A DNA stretch of 64,000 nucleotides from Acanthacorydalis orientalis (GCA_034766995.1 CM068314.1:21898626-21962625); one strand, 5' to 3'; numbered from the stretch's first letter, positions 1 through 14,579 are shown. Notes: generated by a model not told the origin, from the letters alone. Made by a program: numbers and translations.

Positions 1-165
1 AACCGTCATCGAAATGAGTATAAGTATCAAAAATGATCAATAATAATTTATTGAATATTTTTGAACAGAAAAAAATGTATGGTTTAATGAGTGAGAGAAC
101 ACTTCATTAGTATGAGTTAATTTATCCACAGTGTCAGAACTATATTGGAGAAAAAATATTTTTTC
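1..165 (+). repeat. Dispersed repeat, copy 1
   Basis: Shares a collinear set of words with 31428-31590: CAAAAATGATCAAT, TTATTGAATATTTTTGA and CCACAGTGTCAGAACT here against CAAAAATAATCAAT, TTATTGAACATTTTTTA and CCACAATGTCAAAACT there, at similar spacing and orientation. Family unknown. It may extend left of the window. Confidence 0.5.
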
Positions 166-1226
166 ACATGATAATTACCTAATAGAAAAATTTCAGAGAT
201 ATTGCCTGGTTACCGGACAAGAGTATTTTTACATAAGTTATTTTTATAACTTTCGAATATAACATATTTTAATAAATAAAAAAATTCTTCATTTATGTTA
301 CGAAAAGTATTTTAATGAAATCATTTCCATTTATTTTTGGAGAGAATTTAGTTGTTTTTTTTTTAATAATTTAGAGGTAAGCATTATTTTCAAATTTTAA
401 TCTAAAAGTACTTCTGCAACATTATAAGCATCTTAAAACTTTCAATAATTTTATTATATTTACATAAAAAAATAAATTTTAATTAATAATTGCATTTTTT
501 TAATACAGAAACTGTTCGATATTTCTTAAGAGAGGTTATCAAAGAGTTGACAGATAAATACAAGTAAAAATATTATCAGTGGACTAAAAATTTACTGTAA
601 AAGATCCAGACAATTACATCATTACAATATTTTAAGTCAACGACATTTACATATTCACAGACACTTCTGTAATTAACTCAATTACTGAAAATAGCACGCG
701 TATTTATCATGTGTTTTTTTACATATTTTTAACATTTTTTACAAAGCTAAAAAATTGAAATTTATTTTTCGAAAAAAAAATATGTATTATAACACGAATC
801 GGTTGCTAACCAAACATACTAATCACTTGCTTAAAAGTATCTTAAATAAATTAATATTTGTCTTTTAACAATAACAATAATTAGTGATCAAAAATGCATT
901 GTGTTCATTATGTACATACTAGTCAAACACGAATATTTGAATTTGCATTACCAATCATAATTTCGTAAAAACAAATATTAATATCTGAATTCTTTTCAAA
1001 TTCTTAACTTGAAATTATTAAAACATACAAGAGTCATCCCAAATTCGATTTTTTTTAAATAAAATTATATAAATATCAAAAACTTAAACGTATATTTTAA
1101 AGAAAGAAACACGGTAATTTTCAGATATAAATTGTATTCAATTAAAAAGTTGATAAAACCTTAACCCTTACAAACATCTTTCATTAGCAGTACGAGAAGT
1201 CCATTTTTTTAACAAACAAGATATTA

Positions 1227-1229
<3 letters not shown>

Positions 1230-1287
<58 letters not shown>
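1230..1287. repeat. (AT)n microsatellite
   Basis: About 29 uninterrupted AT units. Confidence 0.97.
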
Positions 1288-1293
<6 letters not shown>

Positions 1294-1613
1294 TTTGATT
1301 GATGAAATACATGAATATTTTCTTCTTCCGATAAATATATTTTAGGCTATCGTACCTTATAATATTTAAACAAGTTATAAATCAATATTAAACGTACAAT
1401 AGTTGAAAAACTGTCAATTGACTTTTTTATGATATAAAATGAAGGAAAAAATATGTACGTGCGTATTAAAATAAATATATTGGAAAGTCTGGATGATATG
1501 AATTATTAAAAATATAAAAATAAATAAATAATATTTTAACTTATCAATAATGTCAAATAAATTTTAATTAAATATTAATCTTTAAAAAATCCCACACATA
1601 CTTATAAATATTT

Positions 1614-1616
<3 letters not shown>

Positions 1617-1670
<54 letters not shown>

Positions 1671-1681
1671 CGTGTGTGTGT
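1617..1681. repeat. Compound (AT)n(GT)n microsatellite
   Basis: About 15 AT units running straight into about 17 GT units with one C interruption. Confidence 0.97.
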
Positions 1682-2826
1682 AAAATATGAATAAACAATT
1701 ATGAAAATATTATTGTATGTATACTGAGATCAATACAAGTCACGTACTAAATCAAAAAGTAAAAATGTACATATTCTTTTAGCAACTAATTCTAGGTTTG
1801 TTATCAATCCATAATAACATAAAGTTATATTACAGTGCTCCATTAAAATTAAATCTTTATTTATTTTTTGGTTTATTTTAATTTTTTAATTAAAATAATT
1901 TCTTTCCATTTTTTTTAACGTCATAATGTTTTATGTGTTATCTATTCGTTTTACTGGCAATTATTAAGTATTTTAAAATTTAAGTAAAAGAGAAAATATA
2001 ATCATATAAAATAAGTCATTAATAGAACACACGACAACAAGTCAAATAAACACTGCGTATTTTCCTACAATTTTTTTTTTAAATAGTTATCAATAAGTGA
2101 CACCACTGTATCTATGTGGCGCCAACTTCTTTATTTTATATTATGTATTATGAAAACAAGAAAAAAGTAAATAAACAAATATCTAAGAACGTGGACTTCG
2201 TACAAGGAACCCCTGGACTTTAATCGTTCTAGTTTTGCCAGACGGTATTGATAAGGTATAAATATTATTTAAAATCGTCTGAACTCTAATTTTCTTATCG
2301 TACATGTACTACTTTGTTATTTTATACACCAAACGCATGTCAATATATTTACATCAATAGCCTTGATTGAAAATGATTACAACTTTAACACTGAAAATGT
2401 TAATTTAATTTATTTCAATTCGTTGAGAAAAATTGACTCACATACACAATTAGTATCACGCTACAATAATGTGATCTTAACGATATCAACCACAAAAACT
2501 AAACCTATTAAAATTTACGAACATTTTGTGTTTCTATTATCGCTGTCTAGCTTATTTATTACTAGATAGTATTCTACTAAAAAGAAATAACTATGGGAAT
2601 AATATTACATATATAAAAAAATGTTATAGACACAGTCAAACGAAATATATTTGTATTCATGGCAGATTTTCTTTATTAACAATGAACGTCTCAAGCGGGA
2701 ATTAATAAACTCGAAAATTACTACTTAAATGGTATAATTTGAATATTTTAAAAATTTACTTACTAATATCGTAAATTAAAAAGGCTATATAATTAATTAT
2801 ACTTCATTATAAATTACACATTAATT

Positions 2827-2829
<3 letters not shown>

Positions 2830-2887
<58 letters not shown>
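2830..2887. repeat. (AT)n microsatellite
   Basis: About 29 AT units, uninterrupted. Confidence 0.97.
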
Positions 2888-2891
<4 letters not shown>

Positions 2892-5111
2892 CATATACGA
2901 AGTAAGATATTTTAGAAACATGTTTCTTTCAGTAAAATATTTTTTTAATATAAATTATGTTTCTACTTACTTGTATAATTAAAATATATTTATTCTATAA
3001 TTTTATAATATTCTATTTTAATAAATTTATCTTCAATATTTTATTGTAATAATCTTCAATATTTTATTGATACTAAATAATATTCCTTAAAAGAATATAT
3101 ATTTGTGTCAACATTTGTGAATCATTTATAATATGTAATTGTTAATTTAAGAATAAAATATTATACTGTTGAAAACATCATTTTTTGTAAAAAAAAAAGT
3201 ATATGAATAATGATATTACAGAAAAAAAACGCAAATCTATCAAACATAAATCGATAATTTACTTCTCTAATAAAAATAATGAAAGAATATTACTGGCTGA
3301 AGATAAACACAAAAATGTAAGTCAATAAAAAGTAAACAAAAGACTTAACAATATTTTAAACATTGTATACAATCTTGTTACCTGGAAATGTTCCTACAAA
3401 TCACTTCTTGCACATTTAAATATAGTTAAGACCAACGAAAAAGACATATTAATTGGAATTTCTACAAAATGTTGACAGATCTTATGTATAAAAAAAAGGG
3501 GAAAAAATATTTTATAAAAATGCCAATCGTATTTGTTCATTGATATGGACTATACGAATATGTGTTTACTATTCTCTAAAGAAATACGACTCTTGATTAT
3601 TACGTCTTGTTTAATCAGAATCTATCATTGTTTTGCTGTACTTTAATTGACGGGTTCAACGAGCGATTCATCTTCGCAATCATGTGCTTTGTTTATATTC
3701 AACCTAATTATATATATATATATAAATTATAAAACAAATTTCATTTTTAGTGTCTAATTTATAAGCTACGATACAAAAACTTACTTTCTTCTAGCGCTAA
3801 AAATAATTGCGAACTTAAAATTGAAAAAAAAACAACTGATAACTAAAAAACACTTATGTAAAGTAAGAGTTAAGGTATGGAACTAACTATTATTTTCTAT
3901 ACTTGTATCATTGATTTTCTTACCAAAAAGCTCAACAACAGATTAAATTAATTAATGTAAGATAAATAAACGACAAACTAAATTATTACATTGATGAAGT
4001 CATATTTACAATTAATTAATTGATCATGAATCTTAATAAGATAACGCTATTAAATAAAATCTACAAAAGTTTAGAAAAATCTACAATTGAATGTCTTATG
4101 GAAGTTTAGAAAACAACTACGTAGATAGTACTTAAAATATCAATAAATTTGAAAGAATCAAGGTAAATAATCCGTACGTAAACACTTCAACCAGTCACTT
4201 AAACCGTCACACCAGATCAATAAAATATTTTATGATAAGAATTACGAATTATGAAGAAATACTACTTATTTACAACTATTAAATATATGTAATAATAACA
4301 GAAATACACTCACTTGATATTATGCAACCTACAGAGAACACAATTTATGAACGAAAATAAACGAAATGATGAGCTAAAATTATAAATTTATTGTATTATA
4401 AAAACCTAATATATTTCTAATATTAAGTTCGCAGCTAATATTTTATGGAAAAAAACTGTTTTGTGTACATGCAGCGTTATCTTAGTTTTAAGGTAAACAT
4501 TTAAATGATTTACGTATATGTAAAATTATATAAATTATTGCCAATGTTCAGCATCAAATTGTATATGATTATTTTTTATAGTCTGTTTTACAATTTATGT
4601 ATTAATCTGAAATTATTAAATATGTCTGATGTGAGAAACGATATTTTTTATTATTTATGGTGTATACATCCACTATAAATAAATTTCACTCATTCTTACA
4701 TTATTTAATATTAGATTTTTTCGTACTTTTAAGTTGGTCTACAGTGTACAACAAGAAAGTATAGATCATTCATTACACACTAAACAATATAATATATATT
4801 ATTTTCCGTTTCTAGCTGAATTGAAACTGTCTAAATTATTTTTCTTGTCATCATTAGTTGATTAACACTTCTCAATATTTTTCTTGTTACAAACGATTAA
4901 TATATTTTATAAACATTTCATAAAATATTATTTAAAACATGCAAACTAAAATAGAATACTGCCAAATATTTTTCATAAAGTAAAAAAATTAAGTTAAAAC
5001 AAAAATAAGTACTTTTATTATATCAACTTTACGTCCATCTCTTACTTTTATTTATACTTAGACTTACTGTAACTTTATATAACAGGTAAAATACACTTTT
5101 AATTGTTTGAC

Positions 5112-5113
<2 letters not shown>

Positions 5114-5155
<42 letters not shown>
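5114..5155. repeat. (AT)n microsatellite
   Basis: About 21 AT units. Confidence 0.97.
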
Positions 5156-5158
<3 letters not shown>

Positions 5159-5344
5159 CACAAATAAATACAATATTAATCTATATTATATTTAAATTAT
5201 CATTCATGATTTAGTTCTAGTAATCTGTTTATTTTCTAACACTGATTGCAAATAAAAAGATTAATTACTCAATTTACTTCTCTTCACTTCTTATTCAATA
5301 TATTACAAAGAAACATAGACAATATATGAGTATTAAATATAAAG

Positions 5345-5347
<3 letters not shown>

Positions 5348-5405
<58 letters not shown>
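5348..5405. repeat. (AT)n microsatellite
   Basis: About 29 AT units. Confidence 0.97.
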
Positions 5406-5408
<3 letters not shown>

Positions 5409-5756
5409 TAACACTTATTGACCAAATATTTGAATTAACAGTTTTTATATAAGATATTTACAAATTATAACAAAATCATAATGTTAATCAACTATACTAT
5501 TATCTATATTATACTATTATCTTATCTATTTTATACTTGTTACTTGTAATTATACATTTAATACTTTTTGATTTTACTATTTGACTACTACTACTTAACA
5601 TTTTAATGAAGTATTACAGTTCTGTATTAAATTATATTTCCTTGGGAAGCTTTTAGTTTATTTTTTATTGAAGACTCTTTTTCTTAGACTGTTAATATAT
5701 CCTATTGCTGTGTCTCTAAATAAATTGTTTCCATAGATTACAGTTGAAAACAAAAA

Positions 5757-5759
<3 letters not shown>

Positions 5760-5827
<68 letters not shown>
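5760..5827. repeat. (AT)n microsatellite
   Basis: About 34 AT units; third array within 700 bp. Confidence 0.97.
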
Positions 5828-5830
<3 letters not shown>

Positions 5831-6932
5831 TCGCCGTGAGAATGAAAAAAAAATAATTATTTACTCATATCAAGATAATTATTAGTACAGTTTAACATTA
5901 TAATAATATTTTGCTATATGCAAGATGATATTTCTTTGAAGATAAACCTCGTCATGACAATAAATTTGTATGCTGTGTTGTATTTAGAATTTCGACACAA
6001 ATTTATATTATATGTATGATCAACTTTTATACCTACAGACAAATGTTTATACATTTGTGATTGTAGCACTGTTAAATCTTTAATCGATAAACGGCACCTT
6101 ACGATAGCCGCTGCATATTTTCTTATTGATAATACTATGTGACATGCCCACTGACCGATTTTCTAAACATTTTTATAAAAAACAAGCATTTATATAAAAA
6201 TAAATTTCAAAAGAGAAAGAAATCTGAGTAAGGCACGATTTTTCCTCTGGACATTCAAACTATATCTATGTTAAACCACAAATATCTTTATGCTTTCAAA
6301 AAAGTGGAGTTCATATGTACATCACGAAAGTATTTTCGTTGCATTCTTTGTCGATAGCGAATAACGTAAACATTTATTGATATAAACGAAAATTAAGCAA
6401 TATTTGGTTAAATTGTGGAAAATTTTATTGAATCTGATTCAACATTTAGCCTGTTTCCAAATCCGGTTTTAGATAAAAACGTACCGGAAAGCCTGATTAC
6501 ATTAATATGTTTTACAAAACGGAATGAAATTTGTGACTCATGAATACAATATCTCTTAGTTATAAAATATTTTTTTAAGATTAACTTCTTACTGTATAAA
6601 TTATATGTTCAACTTTTTAAATGTATGTTGGTCAATAATATACACTATATATTATAAATATACGTAGAGATTGTAAACATTCGGAGTAAATATAGATCAC
6701 ACGCCTATTTTTTTTAAAAAAGTTTTGAAATTTCACAATTTTAGACTTCATAGTTTTATTGTTAGTAATATACTGCTATCTATTAGGACTAAACGTAAAA
6801 AAAACACCTTCATGATAACTAATGATAACTACTTGTGTATATTTTTATATTAATGAATTAAGAGTACATACTTTACGAGTATATACTTTTTTTAAAAAAT
6901 ATGTATATATGAAATGTACATGAATGATTTGC

Positions 6933-6937
<5 letters not shown>

Positions 6938-6973
<36 letters not shown>
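6938..6973. repeat. (AT)n microsatellite
   Basis: About 18 AT units. Confidence 0.95.
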
Positions 6974-6978
<5 letters not shown>

Positions 6979-7440
6979 TACATGTCCAAATATTTATGTA
7001 AAACGAGATTACGAAAAACATATGGTGCAGTCATGGTTGTGTATATATTGTTAGAGATATCCACACGGTATACTCTTTTTTAGCCTATATGACGATCTTC
7101 TTCAAATTACTGTGTAGATATGACGACATTAATATAGAAATATCCTTTTACAGACGTATACTTAGAGGAGTTATTGACGTCGGATTATATAAATGACGTA
7201 AAATATATAAACTATAACAAACGACTTCAAATATTTTAAAACGTCATGCTTGCAGGTAAAAAACGTTAACAGATTGTATAAAGAAATTTGTTGAGTGTAA
7301 CGAACAATCCTTTTTTTAATGATGTAATGACATAAACCACTGAATGAAACTAATTAAGTTTTTTTTATTGACAATATAATATTATATATAATTTGTATTA
7401 CTTATAACGAAAAAATCACGATAATTAAATAAATACTTTT

Positions 7441-7481
<41 letters not shown>
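7441..7481. repeat. Compound (AC)n(AT)n microsatellite
   Basis: Eight AC units then about 12 AT units. Confidence 0.96.
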
Positions 7482-8245
7482 ATCGAATATTTTACAGTTT
7501 TATTTTATATGTGAAATCTGTTTCAATTTCTATTTAACTGTATAGTCATGTTTTAATTATAACTACAGCCAAAATAATCGTTTCTGAATAAAACCATTCC
7601 AAACAATATAAACAATGGCTTGACGTACCAAGTTAAATAAGTACATCGTTCATCTTTTCTTGGTAAGGAAGCTATAATTTATTCCGGCTGTGTTTACAAC
7701 ATGTTAAAATTAAAATAGTCCTAAATTTAGATGCCACTTAATTTCGATGTATTTTTAAACATTTCTTTTCAAAAAACAAAGCACTTAAATGAATCATCAT
7801 AAAATTTAAACAAATATTATAAATAAAATGTGATTACACGTCTCGTCGCTTTATGTGTAAATATAATCAAACTCGTGAAAATTCTCGCTCCTTAATTAAA
7901 ACTTGTGATCTAACACAATAAACTTGTATAAAATGTTTATGATATTCCGCACACTTTACTAAAGTTATAGTCTAAAAAAAATAATAAATATATTATTAGT
8001 TTTTTTTCAATTTATACAAGTTAACATTTATAATCTCATTTTCAATCTTTATAAAATACACTTGCAAAGTGAGCTATACAGTAACGTGATACATTACCTT
8101 TTAAAAGACAAATTAATATGGAAATACTTTGTCGATTGTTGTATTCACATAACTTAAACATTTGAAATCCAAAGAATGTTTAATTTATATTTTTAATTAA
8201 ACTGTTATATTAAACAATTATTTGTATTAGAAAAAATAGTTTCAA

Positions 8246-8690
8246 TGGGTAGAAGAGGGTGGAGAACGTCCGAAAAAAGCCAGAATGTCAGAATACCAGA
8301 TCAAAAATCAACACAATGTTAATTTATTTCTTCGATGTCCAAGGAGTAATCTACAAAGAGTTCGTTCCACCGAACCAGAAAGTCAATATAGTGTTCTACC
8401 TGACAGTACTGGAGCGATTGAGACAGAGAATTGCAAGAATTCGTTCGAATTTGATGGCTGAAGGATGGATTTTGTTTTTTAACCAAAAAACAAATTTCAG
8501 TGCTACCCTATCTTTTTTACAGTCTAGATTTAGCGCACTGCGACTTTTTTATTTCCTCGGATGAAATCTCCGATGAAAGGTCAGCGTTTTGATGACATTT
8601 AGGACATCCAAAGCACACGGTGCAGGTTTTAAAGGCGTTCACTTTAGATAATTTTCACGGCTGTTCGAAGGAGACTATTGTGAAGGTATG
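8246..8690 (+). pseudogene. Degraded mariner-type transposase fragment
   Basis: Translating in shifting frames gives successive mariner landmarks: a WVEEGGERPKKARM-like block near 8246, then SKINTMLIYFFDVQGVIYKE and the VFYLTVLERLRQR block inside an open frame at 8259-8564, then DLAHCDFF and, after a one-base frame shift, LFPRMKSPMKGQRF. It is broken by at least two frame shifts and in-frame stops. The second catalytic aspartate region (HDNA in active copies) has decayed to FFNQ, and the stretch between it and the third aspartate is shortened. No terminal repeats were recognised at either end. This is a dead DNA transposon copy. Confidence 0.85.
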
Positions 8691-8767
8691 ACAGTATAGA
8701 TATTTATATCTTTATGTTTTAATAAAGGATTTATAAAGAAATTCTCGTTATTCAATTGCCACATCTG

Positions 8768-8768
<1 letters not shown>

Positions 8769-8798
<30 letters not shown>

Positions 8799-8811
8799 CA
8801 TACACACACAT
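8769..8811. repeat. (AT)n with AC flank
   Basis: AT core, then ACATACACACACA; just after the mariner relic. Confidence 0.95.
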
Positions 8812-9065
8812 TCGAATATAAAATAAATTCTAAGAAAATGAGCAAAAGTTACAAAACTATCTAGAGTCAATTTATAATGCAGTTTGTAGGTCGGGAATCA
8901 ATAAAAACAATTCACCGCACATTTTAACCAAAGCCACAAAATTACAAATAAATTATTTAAAAATGATGCAAAAAAGAAATATATCTAGAAGCAAAAAATG
9001 TAATGCAATGGAAAATATAAACGCTTTCGAAACATTTCGCGTTCTATTAAACCATTAATGGTTTT

Positions 9066-9098
9066 ATACATACATACATACATTCATACATACATACA

Positions 9099-9158
<60 letters not shown>
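9066..9158. repeat. (TACA)n tetranucleotide then (AT)n
   Basis: About 15 TACA units with one TTCA variant, then about 16 AT units; the clearest tetranucleotide tract in the window. Confidence 0.96.
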
Positions 9159-9161
<3 letters not shown>

Positions 9162-9425
9162 CACTGAATAAAACAAAAACTCAAACAATATAACTAATTT
9201 ACTCTGGTAAATATTAAAAGTCAAGACATAACTAAAAAATATGACTTATTAAAATGGGGATACAGCGTTTGCTATATATATAAAACATTAAGAAATGTAG
9301 AATTCATAATTTAAAAAAAATTCTATGCAAATAAATGAACTATTTATAAAACGACACCTTATTAAATTTAAACCATATGTTTACTGTAAATGATAACAAT
9401 TATCATTTATAAAATGGAAAGTTTA

Positions 9426-9433
9426 TGACGTCA
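9426..9433. promoter_or_regulatory. CRE full site TGACGTCA
   Basis: Exact CREB/ATF octamer, followed by AT as in two of the other three copies. Confidence 0.25.
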
Positions 9434-11714
9434 ATTATGGCAAAACACCGGCAAAAAAGCTGATATTTATTTTCAAATATAACTGGTTTTTAAACAACGA
9501 AATAATAATGTGAATAACAACTCGTTAACAAAATAAATATCGGACTAATTTTAAACTTGTCGCTAAGAAATTTTATTAATAGCTATCAACAATATTTAAT
9601 AATTGTTTCATATATTTAAAAGAATACGATAATCCCTGGACCTTAAATGACGTGCGTACACAACTATGTTTTTGAAAATCATTAGCAATTACATTTCAGA
9701 TTTTATTTATAGTTAAGAACACAGTACCAATTTCTATAAATATTATTCAATTTAGCAAAACAACTTTATTTTGTATACTTATTATAAATTGAAAAAGAAA
9801 TCAATTATCTAAAAGTTAACAGACAGAACGTGACACAAAAATAATTGTGTGTTCATAAAAAAAGTTTATATAATTTTTAGTTTTCTTTTGTCTTATACTA
9901 AATTACTATAATACTCAAACCTTACTATTAAAGTTTACGAAACAGAAAAATTTTACACACTTTTGTAAAAAAAAAACTATATGAATCTGATTATAAACTG
10001 AACAAACATGCGCAGATTTTTCTTTTCTTTCAAGCGATTTAAAATGTATACAATATATTTTGTTGTAAGTATAGAAAATTATTATTTTACAAACAAAAAG
10101 TATAACGCTCAGAGTCCCGGATGTAAGCTCACGACATTTATAATTATAACCACAAAACCACAACTGTTTGATGTTTTTGCTGATCTGAAGAGTAAACAAA
10201 AATAATAATTGTTTATATTTTCAATGAATCGATAAATATCCAGTAAACCCTTAAAAATAATTAAAAATCAATTGTTGATTCTATAACAACAAAGAATATT
10301 TTTTTAGATTATTCTTATAAATATTTAATTGGAAATATTTTGAACACTTCTTGTTTTGTATTAATTTGGAAACGAATCCCATTATTTATAGATTAATATG
10401 CTATGATATCATGTATAGATTTTAGAGTATCTTTCCTCAGAAAATTTTAGTATATTTCATAGGAATTGTTTTAAACGAAACAAAGATTTTATTTAAAAAT
10501 AACATCTACCATTACTAAATTAATCGTACTACTTACTAAGAGAAAAAAGTCTTCATGTTCAAAAAAAATCAAAAAGTTATGATAAAAAAATAAAGAATGA
10601 ATTTAACAATGTAATTTAAATAAAAAAAAAATAAACGATGCAATTATTTAGAATACTCAAAATGTGAACTGAAACTTGGAGACTTGAATTGAGACTGTTC
10701 CAAAGTATATTATTTAGTAATAATTATCTAATAACATTTTATCCAAACTATCTAATTCAATGCCTTACATAAAAATGATATTCTTTTTTTGTAAAAGTAC
10801 AAATATAAAACAATGCAACATTTTTAAAATATGAATAATATAAAATATTACTTCAACTTTATAACATATTCATCAATTACTTTTCATATAAAGAAAGTAA
10901 TATCACCCATTTTAGTGTTTCGTTCGAGGTTTTTTCGTTTCATTGAATTTAAAAATAAATAAATTTATAAATTTATCGACACGAGAAAAATATACAATTT
11001 ACAATCAAATTCAATTAAATTTCTAAACGTATAGTATCGGATAATGGAAGTCAAAGGATGTATAATTTATATGTAGCGACAAATCACTTCCTATAAACAA
11101 ATCTCTCATCCTCTGACAAACTTATTCAACATGAGTAACGATTATTTAAGGCCATTCGTTGCATTGGAATTTAAACTAGAAATGCGATCAATATGCATTT
11201 ACCTCAAGGCTAGTAAAATGACCTCCAATGTATACACGTACGTACACACATTCGTAAAAACATAGAGGTGATGGTAATCCAATAATTTTACACATCAGCT
11301 ACCGATGTATCGTAAATTCTCAAGAGTGTACTATACATTGTTACATATGATTATGTAATAAACATAACAATGAATACAAATAACAATAATAATTATTTTC
11401 AAAAATATTAGGATCGATGTATTTCATTTCAATAAATGAAGACATAAAAATTAACACAATCAAAATTATATCATCATTAAAATATAAATAAAAGTACACT
11501 TATATATGAATGTTTTAAACTGTACCCACTTACACAATAAAACATAAAATAATTAAATAAAAAATATCATATGTTCAACGACCTCAAGTGTAGTCCCTTA
11601 TCGCGCTGCATTATCGTAGATTAATCCTTTATTAAACTATACTAAATTAAAACAAAAATGTCATTACATTATGTAAGCAAAATTATAGTAATAAACAAAC
11701 AACTGTATTACAAA

Positions 11715-11717
<3 letters not shown>

Positions 11718-11795
<78 letters not shown>
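11718..11795. repeat. (AT)n microsatellite
   Basis: About 39 units with one G near 11782. Confidence 0.97.
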
Positions 11796-11994
11796 GATAA
11801 TAATCGGAGAAATATGTTTCTTTGGGTCGGTTTGCTATCAAGGAACCTCACTCATTAAGGAAGTTACGGGAAAAATAAATACGAGATAAATACGTGTCGT
11901 GAACGATAAAATCATACTATGAATTTAGGCATACTGAAGCAGCATTGAAACAATATATATTAGCAATATAAAAAATAGAACAAAATGTATATAG

Positions 11995-12052
11995 ATGCAG
12001 CAAGAAAAGAATATCGAGAAACAAAAGATGGCGGAGTATAATGCAAGCACAG
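11995..12052 (+). CDS. Possible 5' coding exon, unidentified
   Basis: ATG at 11995 follows an in-frame TAG and gives 19 codons with coding-like composition (begins MQQEKNIEKQKMAEYN). It ends at ACAG/GTGAGA, a good donor, in phase 1. An internal ATG at 12028 sits in AAAGATGGCGGAG, close to the YY1/Pho consensus that often overlaps starts of translation. No partner exon was recognised, so it could be chance in 45 kb of desert. Confidence 0.2.
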
Positions 12053-12400
12053 GTGAGATAACAATCGGAAAACAAAAATTATTGTCTTGGAGCTAATAAA
12101 TATAAAAAGGCACGAAAATAGATCGATGAACCTTTACATTTAAATCATCAATACTTTCACCTTAACACTAAATTAGAACTATTTTTTTTAAAAAAAAGTT
12201 AACGATAAGGTTTACATAAAAAAATCTTATTAAAATCATATACAGTTAACATTATTTTATGACTTATCGTTTTTATATCTAATTAGTTGGGATGTACTTT
12301 TTTGTTATTTGTTGAACTATATCGTTATATGACTATAAAATGACTTGATTGAAAACATATACCAGCATATTTTATAAAAATATATATTTCTCATGTATAC

Positions 12401-12512
<112 letters not shown>

Positions 12513-13884
12513 CATAACAACTCACACACAACGTTTATAATATTCCAGAAAAAATACAATTATTTTCCAAGTAACAACTACATGAGCATCAGTTCTCATA
12601 AACAGGTTTAGATTTTCAGTTTTTTGCATGTCTACTCGTATATATAACACAATATTTTTAATTAAATATTAGTGATAGCGAACTCCAAACAAACATGTTA
12701 AAAAATAGTTTCCGCATTGTGTTATATTACATGTAGAATATACATATTAAAAAATCAAGTTGAATCAGATTAAATTTTGACAGTTGTCGAGGTTAAGCTT
12801 AACACACTAAGGCCGTTGGGTAAATAATATATGAAAGAAGATAGTTATCACATCTATTGTAAATATATACGAATTTTATGTACATACTATGAATAACCAT
12901 AGGTTTGTAGATGGGTACATGGACTTATTAGCTATGTTTTACACATTCAATATTAAAAAACAATAAAAACGTACACATAAATAAAACAAGTTTAAGTTCT
13001 CAAATTACACTCAAAATAAATTAAAATGATCCGTGTTTAATCTAAAACTAAAAACAAAATACTTGAACAAAGTATCATCATTTTTACGTCCATTGTTTAA
13101 AAACATTACGTATTCAAAAATAAAACATATATAATACAATACTCATGTGAATAAGCAAATTAAGTCAAATGAATGTTTAAATATGATAATTGCAATGAAG
13201 AGGATGAAAAGCTACATCTGTAATTTGTTTAATTATGGAATTAGTGTAGGTATATTTTTCAATTGCGGCTATTTTAGTTTTGAGCATTTTAAAAACATAT
13301 AAATGTAATTGACTATAAATGATTCTGTGGGTTTCATTTTTGAATTTAAATATAGAATATACTATAATGGCATGAAAATAAAATCAATATTAATAAAAAC
13401 AAATCACAGTAACGATACTTTTTTTATAAAAAAAACATTAACAATATACGGCAGAATGTCTAAACAATCGTAGAAACATTTTTTTTACTTTACGTTATTC
13501 TTATCAGACTACTTATTTTCCTTAATAAATTTTAACAAAATTATAAAATATTTTTTTATATAAAAAACATTTCTTTTGATTAATAATTGCTATACCACTT
13601 TTCTCATATTAATTGAAATATTTCTTGTCAATAGACTGAAATATATAGAAAAATGATTTCATTAAATTATACTACCAGAGATTCTATACTTTTTAACAAA
13701 TATATAAAGGATAATGCTTTTAATAATTAGAAAAATTAGGTTGAAATACTAATTGCAAAATTATCAACAGATACAAAAACGCAAATGATTTTATTGCAAA
13801 ATATAGAATGACTTGCAAAATTTTATTTTTTATTATATTGTTAAAACATTTTATCCTGTATTTCTACATTCATACACACATGCA

Positions 13885-13950
<66 letters not shown>
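13885..13950. repeat. (AT)n microsatellite
   Basis: About 32 units with one C near the left end. Confidence 0.97.
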
Positions 13951-13953
<3 letters not shown>

Positions 13954-14113
13954 TATTAATGGTGTAATGTTTGACGTGTTAGTAAATTATTTACAATGCA
14001 AACAATGAATTATAGAAACTAATTATTCTACGTTTACAATATCAATTAAAATGATTATCATGTACTTTTAGAAGTATTTATTCTAGAAATGCATAAACAT
14101 ATAAATACGCATT

Positions 14114-14135
14114 TATATATACATATATATATATA

Positions 14136-14209
<74 letters not shown>
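14114..14209. repeat. (AT)n microsatellite
   Basis: About 95 bp, two substitutions in the left third. Confidence 0.97.
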
Positions 14210-14210
<1 letters not shown>

Positions 14211-14362
14211 CAATTTTATTTTAATCGAACAATTTCAATTACATTTAATTAATAAATTCACTTTATTTCAAATGTTTATTTCCCACTTCTAGCATATCCA
14301 TTTCTTTTAATTAACATGTCATTCATTTAGTTAAATATATTATTATCTGCATATACATAAGT

Positions 14363-14365
<3 letters not shown>

Positions 14366-14411
<46 letters not shown>
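14366..14411. repeat. (AT)n microsatellite
   Basis: About 23 units. Confidence 0.97.
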
Positions 14412-14416
<5 letters not shown>

Positions 14417-14517
14417 TATGTTAAAAAAGTTTAATTCTTATTAATTTGACGTGAATACAATTCCAAATAATCGATATAAAAACAATCATTACGTACGATA
14501 ATTAAAAAAAATAGTTG

Positions 14518-14518
<1 letters not shown>

Positions 14519-14574
<56 letters not shown>
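14519..14574. repeat. (AT)n microsatellite
   Basis: About 28 units; third array in 460 bp. Confidence 0.97.

Positions 14575-14579
<5 letters not shown>

Larger units (their letters stand above)
166..8245. other. Gene desert, left part
   Basis: No gene recognised. Holds seven or more (AT)n arrays. A GC-richer patch at 2100-2260 includes an 11-codon stretch reading NVDFVQGTPGL into a TAA on the plus strand. A possible plus-strand exon at about 7156-7194 (acceptor TTTTACAG, reads VYLEELLTSDYIND) is unsupported. A CAGACG/CGTCTG hairpin lies at 2239-2280. Confidence 0.6.
8691..11994. other. Gene desert
   Basis: AT-rich, with a (TACA)n tetranucleotide tract and two (AT)n arrays. One CRE octamer at 9426. 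A stretch at 11140-11300 is somewhat richer in G+C, but no frame or splice pair holds up. Confidence 0.6.

Noticed and set aside
2105..2125. CTCF-like word ATGTGGCGCC
   Set aside because: One near-match to an insulator consensus without flanking support.
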